DNA of 49,939 nucleotides from Paenibacillus sp. FSL R5-0490 (lineage in GTDB: Bacteria; Bacillota; Bacilli; Bacillales; Cytobacillaceae), in contig NZ_MRTQ01000030.1 of NCBI RefSeq assembly GCF_001956215.1, forward strand, positions 1 through 49,939, in the 5' to 3' direction. Each line of letters begins with the position of its first letter. Positions within the stretch are counted from its first letter, which is position 1. Of this stretch, positions 41,934-49,939 are shown one piece after another. The position numbers and the translations under genes were made by a program. The notes below the pieces were generated by a model that was not told the origin of the DNA, searched no databases, and was given only the letters and a program-made list of their open reading frames with translations.

Positions 41934-43289
41934 TTGGACATATTAAACTTGGTTTTTATAGCCATTTTAATTGCTTTAACGGCTTTTTTCGTTACTTCGG
42001 AATTTGCCATTGTTAAAATACGAAGTTCCAGAATTGATCAGCTAATTGAAGAAGGCAATAAAAATGCAATTGCTGCGAAGAAAGTGATTTCGAATTTGGA
42101 TGAATACCTTTCAGCCTGTCAGCTGGGAATTACCATTACAGCACTCGGTCTTGGCTGGCTGGGTGAGCCGACAATTGAACACCTGCTGCGTCCGGTGATA
42201 AATAGTTTCGGTCTGCCGTCATCCATTTCACATGTTATCTCATTCAGCATTGCTTTTGCTTTTATCACCTTCCTGCATGTAGTTGTGGGAGAATTGGCTC
42301 CAAAGACTTTGGCGATACAAAAAGCAGAAGCGGTAACACTTTTAACAACACGTCCTTTAATCTGGTTTTACCGGGTTATGTATCCAATCATTTGGGCGTT
42401 GAATGGTTCTGCCCGCCTATTGACCAGCATGTTTGGATTAAAGCCTGCTTCTGAACACGAATTAGCACATTCTGAAGAAGAACTTCGCATTATTTTATCA
42501 GAAAGCTATGAAAGCGGCGAAATTAACCAATCTGAGTTTAAGTATGTAAATAAAATCTTTGAGTTTGATAATCGGATTGCGAAAGAAATCATGGTTCCGC
42601 GTACTGAAATAGTTTCTCTCTCAAAAGATGATACACTTGAAGACTTTCTGCAAATCGTTCAGGAAGAGAAATTTACTCGATATCCCATTATAGATGGAGA
42701 TAAGGATCATATCATTGGCATGGTCAATATTAAAGAAGTCATGACAGATCTCATTATGAACCGGGAATTATCATCAAGCACGCTTGAATCATACATTCGT
42801 CCCATTATCCGGGTCATTGACAGCATACCTATCCATGAGCTGCTGCTTAAAATGCAAAAAGACCGCATCCACATGGCCATCTTAATGGATGAATACGGCG
42901 GTACCTCGGGGTTAGTGACTGTTGAGGATATCATTGAAGAGATTGTTGGCGAGATCCGTGATGAGTTCGACATGGATGAAGTACCGATGGTCAGAAAGAC
43001 GCAAGAAGGCCAATATATCATTGATTCAAAAGTTCTTGTCAGCGAAGTCAACGACTTGCTGGGTACCGATATTAATGATGAAGATGTTGACACCATTGGC
43101 GGATGGATATTGACTGAGAATTACGAAGCCCAACAAGGCGACATAATCGAGCACGAAAAATATCGATTTAAAATTCTGGATATGGAAGAGCACCATATTA
43201 AGTATCTTGAAGTAACAGCAGTACCTGAAACAGAAGAGCCGGCACCTGCAAAAGAACTGCCCTTTACTGAATCACAAGTATTGTCATAA
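41934..43289 (+). CDS. yhdT: CNNM/CorC-type transporter (DUF21-CBS-CorC_HlyC), YhdT-like
   Basis: A 451-aa paralogue of the protein at 39878, alike throughout: DUF21 at ~1-190, CBS pair ~205-330 ([37 protein letters not shown]), CorC_HlyC ~345-425 ([10 protein letters not shown]). It has about 20 extra acidic and Pro-rich C-terminal residues. The start is TTG at 41934 behind AAGGGGAACTTAT. The yhdP-yhdQ-yhdT order suggests divalent cation, probably Mg2+, export. Confidence 0.9.
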   Translation: MDILNLVFIAILIALTAFFVTSEFAIVKIRSSRIDQLIEEGNKNAIAAKKVISNLDEYLSACQLGITITALGLGWLGEPTIEHLLRPVINSFGLPSSISHVISFSIAFAFITFLHVVVGELAPKTLAIQKAEAVTLLTTRPLIWFYRVMYPIIWALNGSARLLTSMFGLKPASEHELAHSEEELRIILSESYESGEINQSEFKYVNKIFEFDNRIAKEIMVPRTEIVSLSKDDTLEDFLQIVQEEKFTRYPIIDGDKDHIIGMVNIKEVMTDLIMNRELSSSTLESYIRPIIRVIDSIPIHELLLKMQKDRIHMAILMDEYGGTSGLVTVEDIIEEIVGEIRDEFDMDEVPMVRKTQEGQYIIDSKVLVSEVNDLLGTDINDEDVDTIGGWILTENYEAQQGDIIEHEKYRFKILDMEEHHIKYLEVTAVPETEEPAPAKELPFTESQVLS

Positions 43290-43293
43290 TAAC

Positions 43294-43329
43294 CAAAGGA
43301 ACAGCCTCCTGGAGTGCTGTTCCTTTTCT
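43294..43329. terminator. Bidirectional terminator between yhdT and the kinase gene
   Basis: AAAGGAACAGC pairs with GCTGTTCCTTT, with A- and T-rich flanks, between convergent genes. Confidence 0.88.
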
Positions 43330-43335
43330 TTAGCC

Positions 43336-44745
43336 TTATTGCTCCCTCGGAAATTTAATCGTAAATTGGGTCCCTGCCCCTTTTTCACTGCTTACAGCAA
43401 TTTCTCCGCTGTGCAGCTGAACAAGCTGTTTGACAATGGAAAGACCAATGCCAAATTCACCAAATGAATGATTGGTCCTGGATAAATCCGCTTTATAAAA
43501 ACGCAGCCAGATCGACTCAATTTCTTTCGGGTCGATGCCCATACCTGTGTCTTCTATTACGATCAATGTCTGATCGGGATCTTCTTTGCCCCTTAAAAAT
43601 ATGGAGCCCTGCTCCGTGAATTGAATGCTATTTTTTACAATATTCACCAGGATCTGAATTAGCCGGTCATAATCCGCATATACCGAAACCCCTTCTTCAG
43701 CCTCTATATAAATCCTGTTACCTTTTTCCTCTGCCTGAATTTCCAGCTGTTCCTTAACAATTTCAAAGGCTTCCATGAGATCAATATCCATTTTATTCAG
43801 CTGAAGCTGATTGGATCGGATCTTCTCATAATCCAGATTTTCATTCACCAGCCGGATAAGCCTCTTCGCTTCCCTGTCTATCAGGATCATCCCTTTTTCT
43901 GTATCCGCCTCTGGAATCAGACCTCCCTTAATGCCTTCAGCCAAACCGCTGATAGTGGTCAAAGGAGTCCGAAGCTCGTGCGAGACATCAGCAATGAATT
44001 TCCTTCTTCTATTTTCCAGTCTTTTAATTTCTTCATTTGATTCTCTGAGCCTTGCTGCCATATCATTAAAGTCTTTAGCCAGTTCACCAATTTCGTCCAT
44101 ATAGGTATAAGGAACATTGATATCATAGTTCCCGGATGAAATCATAGAGGCAGCATTTCTAAGCTCCGTTATCCTCTTAATCAGATTTTTAGAGAGAACC
44201 AGACTTAAAAGGATGGTTGCAGAGAGAGAAATAAAAATGGTATATAATAAAAATCGATTTAATTGGCTGACAACCTCCATAGCCCCTGTTATAGGAGACA
44301 GAAGTAAAACTCCGCCAACAAGACTGCCCCCTTGCATATATGGCAGGGCAACCAATGTTACCTCCTGGCCGAAGCGTTTTATATCATGCTTTACAGTCAC
44401 TTTATTTCCTTTCGAAATTTCAGCCCACTCGGATTTGGTCAGCTGAATCATCGGATCTGATTTAAGTTCAGGGTACAAGACCCTCCCTTTATGATCAAAG
44501 AGGATGTATTTGATGTTTCTGGCATCGAGCAGCTGGCTGTATTCTGTTAGAAATTGTTCATCCCCCTCTATCCTGACTGTTATGTCTGTCAGGATCTGCT
44601 CTCCATAGGAATCGAGCTCTTCCACTTTATTTTCAAAAATATAATTCTCCACAAACTGTGAGAATAGAAGGCTTAATAACAGGAATGCCAATATTAGGAT
44701 GCTGACATGACTGATCAGCAGCTGATAAAAATACTTAACCTTCAT
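43336..44745 (-). CDS. Membrane sensor histidine kinase
   Basis: A 469-aa kinase. Membrane helices are at ~8-30 and ~160-182, flanking a ~130-residue outside domain (EQILTDITVRIEGDEQFL...). A HAMP domain follows (AASMISSGNYDINVPY, near 200-245), then the H-box FIADVSHELRTPLTTISG (near 253), N-box VNIVKNSIQF and G-box FGEFGIGLSIVKQL. The frame is open to an ATG at 44763; the ATG at 44745 (MKVKYFYQLL) gives a normal N terminus, but the choice is uncertain. It overlaps the response-regulator gene. The signal may relate to metals or envelope state, given the neighbours. Confidence 0.88.
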   Translation of the reverse strand: MKVKYFYQLLISHVSILILAFLLLSLLFSQFVENYIFENKVEELDSYGEQILTDITVRIEGDEQFLTEYSQLLDARNIKYILFDHKGRVLYPELKSDPMIQLTKSEWAEISKGNKVTVKHDIKRFGQEVTLVALPYMQGGSLVGGVLLLSPITGAMEVVSQLNRFLLYTIFISLSATILLSLVLSKNLIKRITELRNAASMISSGNYDINVPYTYMDEIGELAKDFNDMAARLRESNEEIKRLENRRRKFIADVSHELRTPLTTISGLAEGIKGGLIPEADTEKGMILIDREAKRLIRLVNENLDYEKIRSNQLQLNKMDIDLMEAFEIVKEQLEIQAEEKGNRIYIEAEEGVSVYADYDRLIQILVNIVKNSIQFTEQGSIFLRGKEDPDQTLIVIEDTGMGIDPKEIESIWLRFYKADLSRTNHSFGEFGIGLSIVKQLVQLHSGEIAVSSEKGAGTQFTIKFPREQ

Positions 44746-45451
44746 TTTCCGCTGCCGTTTCATCGAATTTATAACCTACACCCCAAACAGTATGAATAAA
44801 GGGCTGCTCATCCGTGCCTATTTTTTTCCGTAGCCTTTTTATATGTACATCTACCGTTCTTTCATCTCCATAAAACTGATAGCCCCATACACTATCAAGC
44901 AGCTGCTCTCTTGTAAAAACCTGTTTGGGATGTTTTACAAGATAATACAGCAAGTCAAATTCTTTTGGGGTCAAATTCTTTAAAAGCTGTCCATTATAAT
45001 ATGCCTCTCTGGATTCTTTGCTGATTTTGAAATATTCACTGGCAACATAGTGATGTTCATCTGTTCCTGCTTCAGCCTGGAATCTGCGTGTCACGGCTTT
45101 AATCCTGGCCATCAGCGTCAATGGGCTGAATGGCTTGGTCACATAATCATCGGCACCCATTTCAAGACCCAGAACCTGATCGGATTCGCTGTCTTTAGCT
45201 GTCAGCATAATAATCGGAACTTTGCTCAGTTCTCTTATTTTCCGGCAGAGCGTCACTCCATCCATGACTGGAAGCATCCAGTCAACGATAATTAAGTCCC
45301 ATTTTTCTTTATTAAAATGCTCAAACCCCCGCTGGCCATCGTGAACAAACACACCCTGATACCCTTCTTTCATAAAGAACATCTCCAGCATTGAACAGAC
45401 ACTTTCATTATCTTCCACAACAAGTATTTTCAATTTCCCTTCACCGCCCAT
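44735..45451 (-). CDS. OmpR/PhoB-family response regulator
   Basis: A 238-aa regulator. The receiver domain has VVEDNE, the phosphorylated Asp in IIVDWMLPVMDG (near 55), TAKD and the Lys in YVTKPFSP. The C-terminal winged helix holds LTPKEFDLLYYLVKHPKQVFTREQLLDSVWGY and DERTVDVHIKRLRKKI. The longest frame starts at a TTG (45499) without a well-placed SD; the ATG at 45451 (MGGEGKLKIL) is preferred, and a TTG at ~45433 is also possible. It is transcribed before its kinase and divergent from the His-rich secreted-protein gene. Confidence 0.9.
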   Translation of the reverse strand: MGGEGKLKILVVEDNESVCSMLEMFFMKEGYQGVFVHDGQRGFEHFNKEKWDLIIVDWMLPVMDGVTLCRKIRELSKVPIIMLTAKDSESDQVLGLEMGADDYVTKPFSPLTLMARIKAVTRRFQAEAGTDEHHYVASEYFKISKESREAYYNGQLLKNLTPKEFDLLYYLVKHPKQVFTREQLLDSVWGYQFYGDERTVDVHIKRLRKKIGTDEQPFIHTVWGVGYKFDETAAENEG

Positions 45452-45616
45452 GAACAGTCTTTTATTCTTAATGTAATCGATATGAGTGTTTTTTTTCAAT
45501 GAATATCTCTGACCTTAATGTTTTTTTATAAAAAGTCAGCCAACTTATTTATTGTTTAGCTATATCTTGGGAAATGCTAATTACGACTTATCATTTTGAA
45601 AGGAGTGCAGTATAAG

Positions 45617-46255
45617 ATGAATAAAAAATTTCTTTTATTAGTATCTTTTTGCTTTATTTTAATAGGTGCCGCAATTTCGGTTAATGCTGAATCTGCGCCA
45701 AGGGGAAAGTCACCGGCACAGGAGCAAAAACATGAACACCATCACAGAATGATCGATGAATCCCTAATGAAATCCCTTCAGGAGCAAGGATTCACGAAAA
45801 GAGAAATCTTCATAGCTGCCCACATTGCGAAGTTTTCAGATAAACAGGTTACAGAGGTATTGACTTTTTATAAAAAAAATAACTCCTCCTGGGAAAAAAC
45901 AGCTCAGCAGTATGGAGTGGATTTAGAAAAAATAAAGAAGCACCATCATCACATGGATAAGTTCCTTGAAGCGAACAAGGGGGTTGTTCTGCAAAAGGTC
46001 TCCGAGTACTCCGGCAATTCGACTCAAGTGCTGCATGGGTATCTTGACAAAGGAGTTCCGCTACGTTTCCTTGTTTCGGGTGCAGCCATTGCAAAGGCGG
46101 CAAATAAGGATTTGGGTGAAATAATCCAATTGAGGGAACAAGGAAAATCATTACCAGAGATTAAAAAAGAATTAAATGTTGATAAAGAACAAATCCATGC
46201 TGAAATGAAAAAACTGGTTGATGAAATTCACAAGGAAATCAGAAAGGCAAAATAA
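45617..46255 (+). CDS. Secreted His-rich protein with an internal duplication
   Basis: A 212-aa protein with a signal peptide (residues 1-24, KKFLLLVSFCFILIGAAISVNA, cut after NAES-like site). Two His clusters follow: HEHHH near 40 and HHHH near 113. Two related ~60-residue segments can be aligned: REIFIAAHIAKFSDKQVTEVL..YGVDLEKI and RFLVSGAAIAKAANKDLGEII..LNVDKEQI. No cysteine is in the mature part. It is divergent from a two-component system and next to zinc-efflux genes, so binding a divalent metal outside the cell is inferred. The start ATG at 45617 follows AAAGGAG. No known family is recognised. Confidence 0.75.
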   Translation: MNKKFLLLVSFCFILIGAAISVNAESAPRGKSPAQEQKHEHHHRMIDESLMKSLQEQGFTKREIFIAAHIAKFSDKQVTEVLTFYKKNNSSWEKTAQQYGVDLEKIKKHHHHMDKFLEANKGVVLQKVSEYSGNSTQVLHGYLDKGVPLRFLVSGAAIAKAANKDLGEIIQLREQGKSLPEIKKELNVDKEQIHAEMKKLVDEIHKEIRKAK

Positions 46256-46261
46256 TAAGGC

Positions 46262-46298
46262 AGAACCGCAGAGTGAACATCTCTGCGGTTTCGTTTTA
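46262..46298 (+). terminator. Intrinsic terminator of the His-rich protein gene
   Basis: AACCGCAGAG pairs with CTCTGCGGTT, followed by TCGTTTT. Confidence 0.85.
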
Positions 46299-46338
46299 TA
46301 TAAAACAGACTTATAATGAGAGGGAGAGGTGAAACAAA

Positions 46339-46656
46339 ATGACAGATGAAAACCCGGTGTACCCAGCCGACCTGGATGAAGAAACTTTATTCATGGTGTC
46401 CCAGACTTTTAAAGCTTTATCAGATCCAACAAGGCTTAGAATTCTTCACTTATTATTTCATGGAGAGTATTCTGTAAATGAAATTGCCGAAAATCTATCC
46501 CTGCTCCAGTCTACCGTTTCTCACCAGCTTCGCTTTTTGAAAAACCTGCGTCTGGTAAAATTCCGCCGTGAAGGAACTACTCTCTTCTACAGCCATGATG
46601 ATGAACATGTTATAAGTTTATTGAACCAGGCAATTGAACATAGCCAGCATTCATAA
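46339..46656 (+). CDS. ArsR/SmtB-family metal-sensing repressor, CzrA-like
   Basis: A 105-aa winged-helix repressor: [16 protein letters not shown] (near 24) and recognition helix [17 protein letters not shown] (near 52). The last helix reads [18 protein letters not shown], an exact D-x-H-10x-H-2x-H arrangement as in the alpha-5 site of CzrA and SmtB that binds Zn(II) or Co(II). It likely represses the convergent CDF exporter gene and itself. SD GGGAGAGG. Confidence 0.92.
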   Translation: MTDENPVYPADLDEETLFMVSQTFKALSDPTRLRILHLLFHGEYSVNEIAENLSLLQSTVSHQLRFLKNLRLVKFRREGTTLFYSHDDEHVISLLNQAIEHSQHS

Positions 46657-46657
46657 G

Positions 46658-46705
46658 AAAAGCGGAAGAGCCTTGCCCACAAAGGAACGCAGAAGAATAA
46701 GCTGT
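46658..46705 (+). repeat. Partial copy of repeat family R1
   Basis: AAAAGCGGAAGAGCCTTGCCCACAAAGGAACGCAGA matches one end of the 18459-18702 copy (reverse strand). The rest of the element is missing. It lies between the ArsR and CDF genes. Confidence 0.65.
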
Positions 46706-46718
46706 CCTAAGGGCCTTA

Positions 46719-47636
46719 TTAATTGCAGCTTTCATTATGGCCGGGACAGCCTTTTCTTTCTCCCTCCACTTGTATCGTGCTGTGCTCAATCCCATATTCA
46801 TCATGCAGCACAGATTGAGCCGCATGAAGGACTGCATCGTGTCCGCCCTCATTTTCAATTACAAGATGGCAGCTAAGAGAAGGAAAACCGGAAGTAATCG
46901 TCCAAATATGAAGATCATGAACGTCTTTTACATGTGCAAGTCCGAGGAGCGCACTTTTAATATCCTCTGGGTTCAGGTGGGAAGGTGTCCCCTCCATTAG
47001 AATGTGGAAAGACTCTTTTGTCACTCTCCATCCGCTTACAAGAATGAGAACTGCTACTATTACACTTGCTATTGGGTCTGCAATGCCCCACCCGAAGAAA
47101 TAAATTAAAAGTGCAGCGGCAATTGCTCCAACAGAACCAAGCAGGTCACCAAGAACATGCAGAAAAGCACTTCTGACATTTAAATTATGATCCTTATCCC
47201 CGCTCATTAATATGAATGCTGCTGCAATATTGACGAGAAGACCAATCGATGAAATCACGAGCATTCCCATACTTTGAACGGCCGGCGGCTCAAGAATGCG
47301 GTGATAGGCCTCATAGAAAATATAAAGAGAAATTAGGAGCAGTGTAATGCCATTTATTGAAGCAGCAATAATTTCAAATCGTTTGTAGCCAAATGTTTTT
47401 GAATTCGTCGCCTTTTTTTCACCTATTTTGATCGCCAGAAAACTCAAGCCAAGCGCAGCTGCATCACTCAGCATGTGCCCGGCGTCCGATAGCAGCGCAA
47501 GGCTATTAGTCCATATACCGCCAATCACTTCTACAATCATAAATGAAGCAATTAAAATAAATGCCCACATCAACGCCTTTTTATTGCCAGTGTGATGGTG
47601 GTCATGTGAATGCCCGTGCCCATGACTGTGTCCCAT
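46719..47636 (-). CDS. czcD: Cation diffusion facilitator, CzcD-like zinc exporter
   Basis: A 305-aa transporter with a His-rich N terminus (HSHGHGHSHDHHH), six membrane helices and a cytosolic C-terminal domain. The metal sites SDAGHMLSDAA (near 55) and HVLGDLLGSVGA (near 158) show the paired H/D motif HxxxD of zinc carriers. HDLHIW, near 237, belongs to the dimer domain. It should export Zn2+ (and Co2+) by proton antiport. The ATG at 47636 follows AAAAGGGG. A CzrA-type operator candidate overlaps its promoter. Confidence 0.93.
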   Translation of the reverse strand: MGHSHGHGHSHDHHHTGNKKALMWAFILIASFMIVEVIGGIWTNSLALLSDAGHMLSDAAALGLSFLAIKIGEKKATNSKTFGYKRFEIIAASINGITLLLISLYIFYEAYHRILEPPAVQSMGMLVISSIGLLVNIAAAFILMSGDKDHNLNVRSAFLHVLGDLLGSVGAIAAALLIYFFGWGIADPIASVIVAVLILVSGWRVTKESFHILMEGTPSHLNPEDIKSALLGLAHVKDVHDLHIWTITSGFPSLSCHLVIENEGGHDAVLHAAQSVLHDEYGIEHSTIQVEGERKGCPGHNESCN

Positions 47637-47652
47637 ATAATGCACCCCTTTT

Positions 47653-47672
47653 ATATGAATATATGCTCATAT
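47653..47672. promoter_or_regulatory. Candidate CzrA-type operator before the zinc exporter
   Basis: ATATGAATAT followed directly by ATGCTCATAT; the second half's reverse complement is ATATGAGCAT, 8 of 10 identical. This fits AT-rich ArsR/SmtB operators with TGAA/TTCA-like cores. It lies 17-36 bp before the start codon, overlapping the likely -10 region. Confidence 0.55.
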
Positions 47673-47814
47673 ATATTATGTATGACTTTGGCTTATTGTT
47701 CAATAATTTTTATTATTCCCATTTAATTTAGACTAAATAAATACGCTCAAACATCTTCTGACGAAATCAACAAAAAACAGCAGAAAATTGAAATCCATGT
47801 AATTATAGAAATCA

Positions 47815-47849
47815 CAAAAAGGCTGCCCGACTCTGCAGGCAGCCCCTTT
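47815..47849 (-). terminator. Intrinsic terminator of the purine permease gene
   Basis: GGGGCTGCC-TGCAGAGTC-GGGCAGCC followed by TTTTTGTG on the minus strand. Confidence 0.88.
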
Positions 47850-47852
47850 CCC

Positions 47853-49148
47853 TTATGCAAGATAAACAAAATAACCCATAAATGCAATACATAGTCCATA
47901 CATGATGGGATGGATCTCTTGTGGCCTTTTAAGTGCCAGCATTGTAATTGGGTATAAAATAAAACCGAGTGCAATCCCTGTTGCTACACTGAAGGTCAAT
48001 GGCATCATTAAGATGGTCACGAACGCAGGAATTGCGATTTCCAGTTTACCCCAATCAATATGTTTTACCTCCATGGCCATCAGTGCTCCAACAATGATCA
48101 GTGCCGGCGATGTTACTTCAGCCGTTATCACACTGAGCAATGGAGAAAAGAATAATGCAACCGCGAAGCATGCAGAGATAATTACTGATGTAAAACCTGT
48201 TCTGCCTCCAGCTGCAATCCCTGAACTGGACTCAATCATGGAAGCAGTTGTAGAAGTTCCAAGCACAGAACCTACTACAGTTGCACTGGAATCAGCCAAA
48301 AGCGCTTTGCCGGCATTAGGAATTTCATTATTTTTCATTAAGCCAGCCTGACTTGCAATCGCTATTAAGGCTCCGGCTGTATCAAAAAAGGCAACAAATA
48401 AGAAAGTAAATATTACTGCCAGCATTTCCGGAGTAAAGACTTGATCGATATGAAGAAAAACCTCACCAAATGTCGGTTCAAGGCTCGGGATGGCCCCGAT
48501 GATTTTTTCCGGCTTATCAATAATGCCAATTAACATTCCGGCAGCTGCTGAAATGACCATACCATAGAAAATGGCCCCTTTAACTCCTCTTACCATTAAA
48601 ACGATTGTTAATATAAAACAGAAAACAGCCAGAAGCGTGACTGGGGATTTGATATCGCCAATCGCCACAAATGTCGCATCATTTCCTACAACAAGGCCCG
48701 CATTTTTCAATCCTATGAAAGCAATAAAAAATCCGATGCCGCCTGCAATTGCATGCTTTAAATCCTTCGGTATAATGTTAATAATTTTTTCGCGTATTTT
48801 TAATAAACTTAAAATCACAAATAAGATCCCTGAGATAAAAACACCTGTTAATGCCGTTTGCCACGGAATACCCATTCCGATGCAGACAGAAAAAGTGAAG
48901 AAAGAATTGAGGCCCATGCTTGGGGCAATCCCAATCGGATAATTGGACAGCAGGCCAATTAATAAAGAGCCAATAATAGCCGAGAGTGCCGTAGCAGTAA
49001 AAACAGCCCCTTTATCCATTCCGGCCTGGCTAAGGATAATTGGATTTACAATTAGAATATATGCCATTGATAAAAATGTGGTTAAACCTGCAATTGTTTC
49101 CTGTTTGTATGATGTTTCTCTTTCATGAAACCGGAAAAAAGATGACAT
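47853..49148 (-). CDS. NCS2-family guanine/hypoxanthine permease, PbuO/PbuG type
   Basis: A 431-aa permease with about 12 hydrophobic segments and AzgA-group motifs (TFLSMAYILIVNP near 24, GLNSFFTF near 78, DTAGALIAIASQAG near 245, GSVLGTSTTASMIESSSGIAAGGRTG near 285). It imports guanine or hypoxanthine with protons. The ATG at 49148 follows AAAGGAGG; the frame extends to 49265 through the riboswitch terminator. A guanine-type riboswitch precedes it, which supports a purine substrate. Confidence 0.93.
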   Translation of the reverse strand: MSSFFRFHERETSYKQETIAGLTTFLSMAYILIVNPIILSQAGMDKGAVFTATALSAIIGSLLIGLLSNYPIGIAPSMGLNSFFTFSVCIGMGIPWQTALTGVFISGILFVILSLLKIREKIINIIPKDLKHAIAGGIGFFIAFIGLKNAGLVVGNDATFVAIGDIKSPVTLLAVFCFILTIVLMVRGVKGAIFYGMVISAAAGMLIGIIDKPEKIIGAIPSLEPTFGEVFLHIDQVFTPEMLAVIFTFLFVAFFDTAGALIAIASQAGLMKNNEIPNAGKALLADSSATVVGSVLGTSTTASMIESSSGIAAGGRTGFTSVIISACFAVALFFSPLLSVITAEVTSPALIIVGALMAMEVKHIDWGKLEIAIPAFVTILMMPLTFSVATGIALGFILYPITMLALKRPQEIHPIMYGLCIAFMGYFVYLA

Positions 49149-49169
49149 GCCATTCCCTCCTTTTTTTTG

Positions 49170-49201
49170 GAAAATAAAAAAGCTCCGCAAGATGCGAAGC
49201 T
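49170..49201 (-). terminator. Riboswitch-controlled terminator before the purine permease
   Basis: AGCTTCGCA pairs with TGCGGAGCT, followed by TTTTTTATTTTCC on the minus strand. It lies 55 bp downstream of the aptamer. Confidence 0.88.
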
Positions 49202-49249
49202 GCCATAAAGAAAAACAGAAGAAAATAGCATGCCTATTCAAACAAGCTA

Positions 49250-49325
49250 TATCCCCTGTAGTCAAGCTATTTACGGCAGCCCGGTAGAAACGCTCAGACC
49301 CTATCTCTGAACATATACAGGTAAA
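49250..49325 (-). promoter_or_regulatory. Purine riboswitch, guanine type
   Basis: On the minus strand: P1 ACCTGTA/TACAGGG; P2 TTCAGA/TCTGAG with loop GATAGGG; J2/3 containing GTTTCTACC; P3 GGGCT/AGCTT with loop GCCGTAAAT; J3/1 GACTA. The C in GACTA (position 74 of the standard numbering) marks guanine/hypoxanthine preference over adenine. The loops L2 and L3 keep the bases of the loop-loop contact. Purine binding should favour the terminator. Confidence 0.93.
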
Positions 49326-49532
49326 ATGTAAGGCTCAGCACATCAATTAGTGTACTGCCCAAACATTATATATTGATATAATGAAACCAATTCTAGCAAA
49401 CTCTAATTTGGACGTCAATTCTTTAATTTATTCTGAGAATTCTCTTTATCAAAGTGGTTAAGAAGATTTAACGTTAATTTTTTGCGTTAATGGGTAAATA
49501 ATAAGAAAACCCGCATGAGGAGGCAGGTCGTA

Positions 49533-49847
49533 ATGTTCATTGTTTATGCAAGCTTGATTCTTATAGCAGCATCTCTGATTTTTCTGGGCATCTATGCTTT
49601 TAAAACGTACAAGGATGCCAAACCCGCAATTAAGAAGCTGACAGCAATAAGCACTGTCATGCAGCTAAAAGCAGATCAAGTGAAAAATGGGGTTGACGAA
49701 CTGACAGCAACCCAGAAAGAAATCCAAAGGGATATCAATTTTAAGAAACAAACATTTAATAATACAGTGGCTGCTGTTAAAGAAACACCAAAAAAAATTA
49801 AAAAGTGGTGGAACATTAAAATACCTTTTATCCATCAGATAAAGTGA
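49533..49847 (+). CDS. Membrane-anchored coiled-coil protein (DUF948-like)
   Basis: A 104-aa protein with one N-terminal membrane helix (residues ~2-24) and then a Lys-rich helical region predicted to coil (LTAISTVMQLKADQVKNGVDELTATQKEIQRDI). It looks like the DUF948/YtxG group of Bacillus, but the match is not certain. The ATG at 49533 is preferred to 49515 because AGGAGG lies at 49518-49523, between them. A hairpin AATCAGTG/CACTGATT follows at 49854-49888, without a clear T tract. Confidence 0.75.
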   Translation: MFIVYASLILIAASLIFLGIYAFKTYKDAKPAIKKLTAISTVMQLKADQVKNGVDELTATQKEIQRDINFKKQTFNNTVAAVKETPKKIKKWWNIKIPFIHQIK

Positions 49848-49939
49848 AACTTCAATCAGTGAGGGTTTTCCTTATCCCCCACTGATTGTTAGTCGCGTTC
49901 TAGTGTCGCTAAGATCTCCGCTAGCGCTTCGATCAATCG

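Noticed and set aside
49854..49888. Terminator after the last gene
   Set aside because: The hairpin AATCAGTG/CACTGATT is clear, but no T tract follows, so it is mentioned only with the gene.

Overview
The window looks like chromosomal DNA of a low-GC, endospore-forming Bacillaceae member. Evidence: two alpha/beta-type small acid-soluble spore proteins, spore-coat-associated YheC/YheD proteins, a SigY-type ECF sigma operon, THI-box and purine riboswitches, AGGAGG ribosome-binding sites, and gene neighbourhoods that follow the Bacillus subtilis yha/yhe/yhd regions. A Cytobacillus- or Mesobacillus-like genus is my guess only. No phage, integrase, transposase, rRNA, tRNA or CRISPR array was seen; the only repeats are small non-coding elements.

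Layout. 1-5.5 kb: minus-strand lipid and heme genes (yhaR-like crotonase, acyl-CoA ligase with a cre site, hemZ, yhaX-like HAD protein). 5.7-9.6 kb: a TPP riboswitch driving ykoFEDC, an ECF importer for a thiamine-related compound. 9.6-18.4 kb: a degenerate 20-bp tandem repeat, a SASP gene, a GmhB-like phosphatase, yheA, yheB, then four overlapping ATP-grasp genes (yheC and yheD flanked by two further paralogues), yheE and small proteins. 18.4-23.9 kb: repeat element, CstR/YrkD-like sensor, PucR-type regulator next to msmX, zinc-ribbon protein, a second SASP with a structured leader, fumarase, a 27-aa membrane peptide. 24-28.4 kb: heterodimeric multidrug ABC exporter yheI-yheH (BmrC/BmrD type) behind an unannotated leader-peptide attenuator. 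28.4-34 kb: a second repeat type, alpha/beta hydrolase, sigY-yxlC-yxlD-yxlE-like operon ending in a YbjQ-family gene, an MFS transporter, a degenerate HPr-like protein with a 23-aa membrane peptide, and a methyltransferase. 34-39.7 kb: class A PBP, universal stress protein, XRE regulator with a 16-bp palindromic operator candidate, orphan HisK_N-like kinase, YdaF-like acetyltransferase. 39.8-43.3 kb: two CNNM/CorC-type transporters around a MerR gene whose start is frameshifted (yhdP-yhdQ-yhdT arrangement). 43.3-47.7 kb: two-component system, secreted His-rich duplicated protein, CzrA-like ArsR repressor and CzcD-like zinc exporter. 47.8-49.9 kb: guanine-type riboswitch and NCS2 purine permease, then a small membrane protein.

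The most interesting observations are: (1) the 26-codon leader ORF upstream of yheI, whose own codons can pair with the 5' arm of a downstream terminator, followed by a second terminator in tandem; (2) the four-gene ATP-grasp cluster; (3) similar SD-plus-hairpin leaders in front of both CNNM genes; (4) the divergent two-component/His-rich secreted protein pair beside zinc efflux genes; (5) the structured leader of the second SASP gene. Many start codons were moved from the longest reading frame on the basis of Shine-Dalgarno spacing; seven of the chosen starts are TTG.
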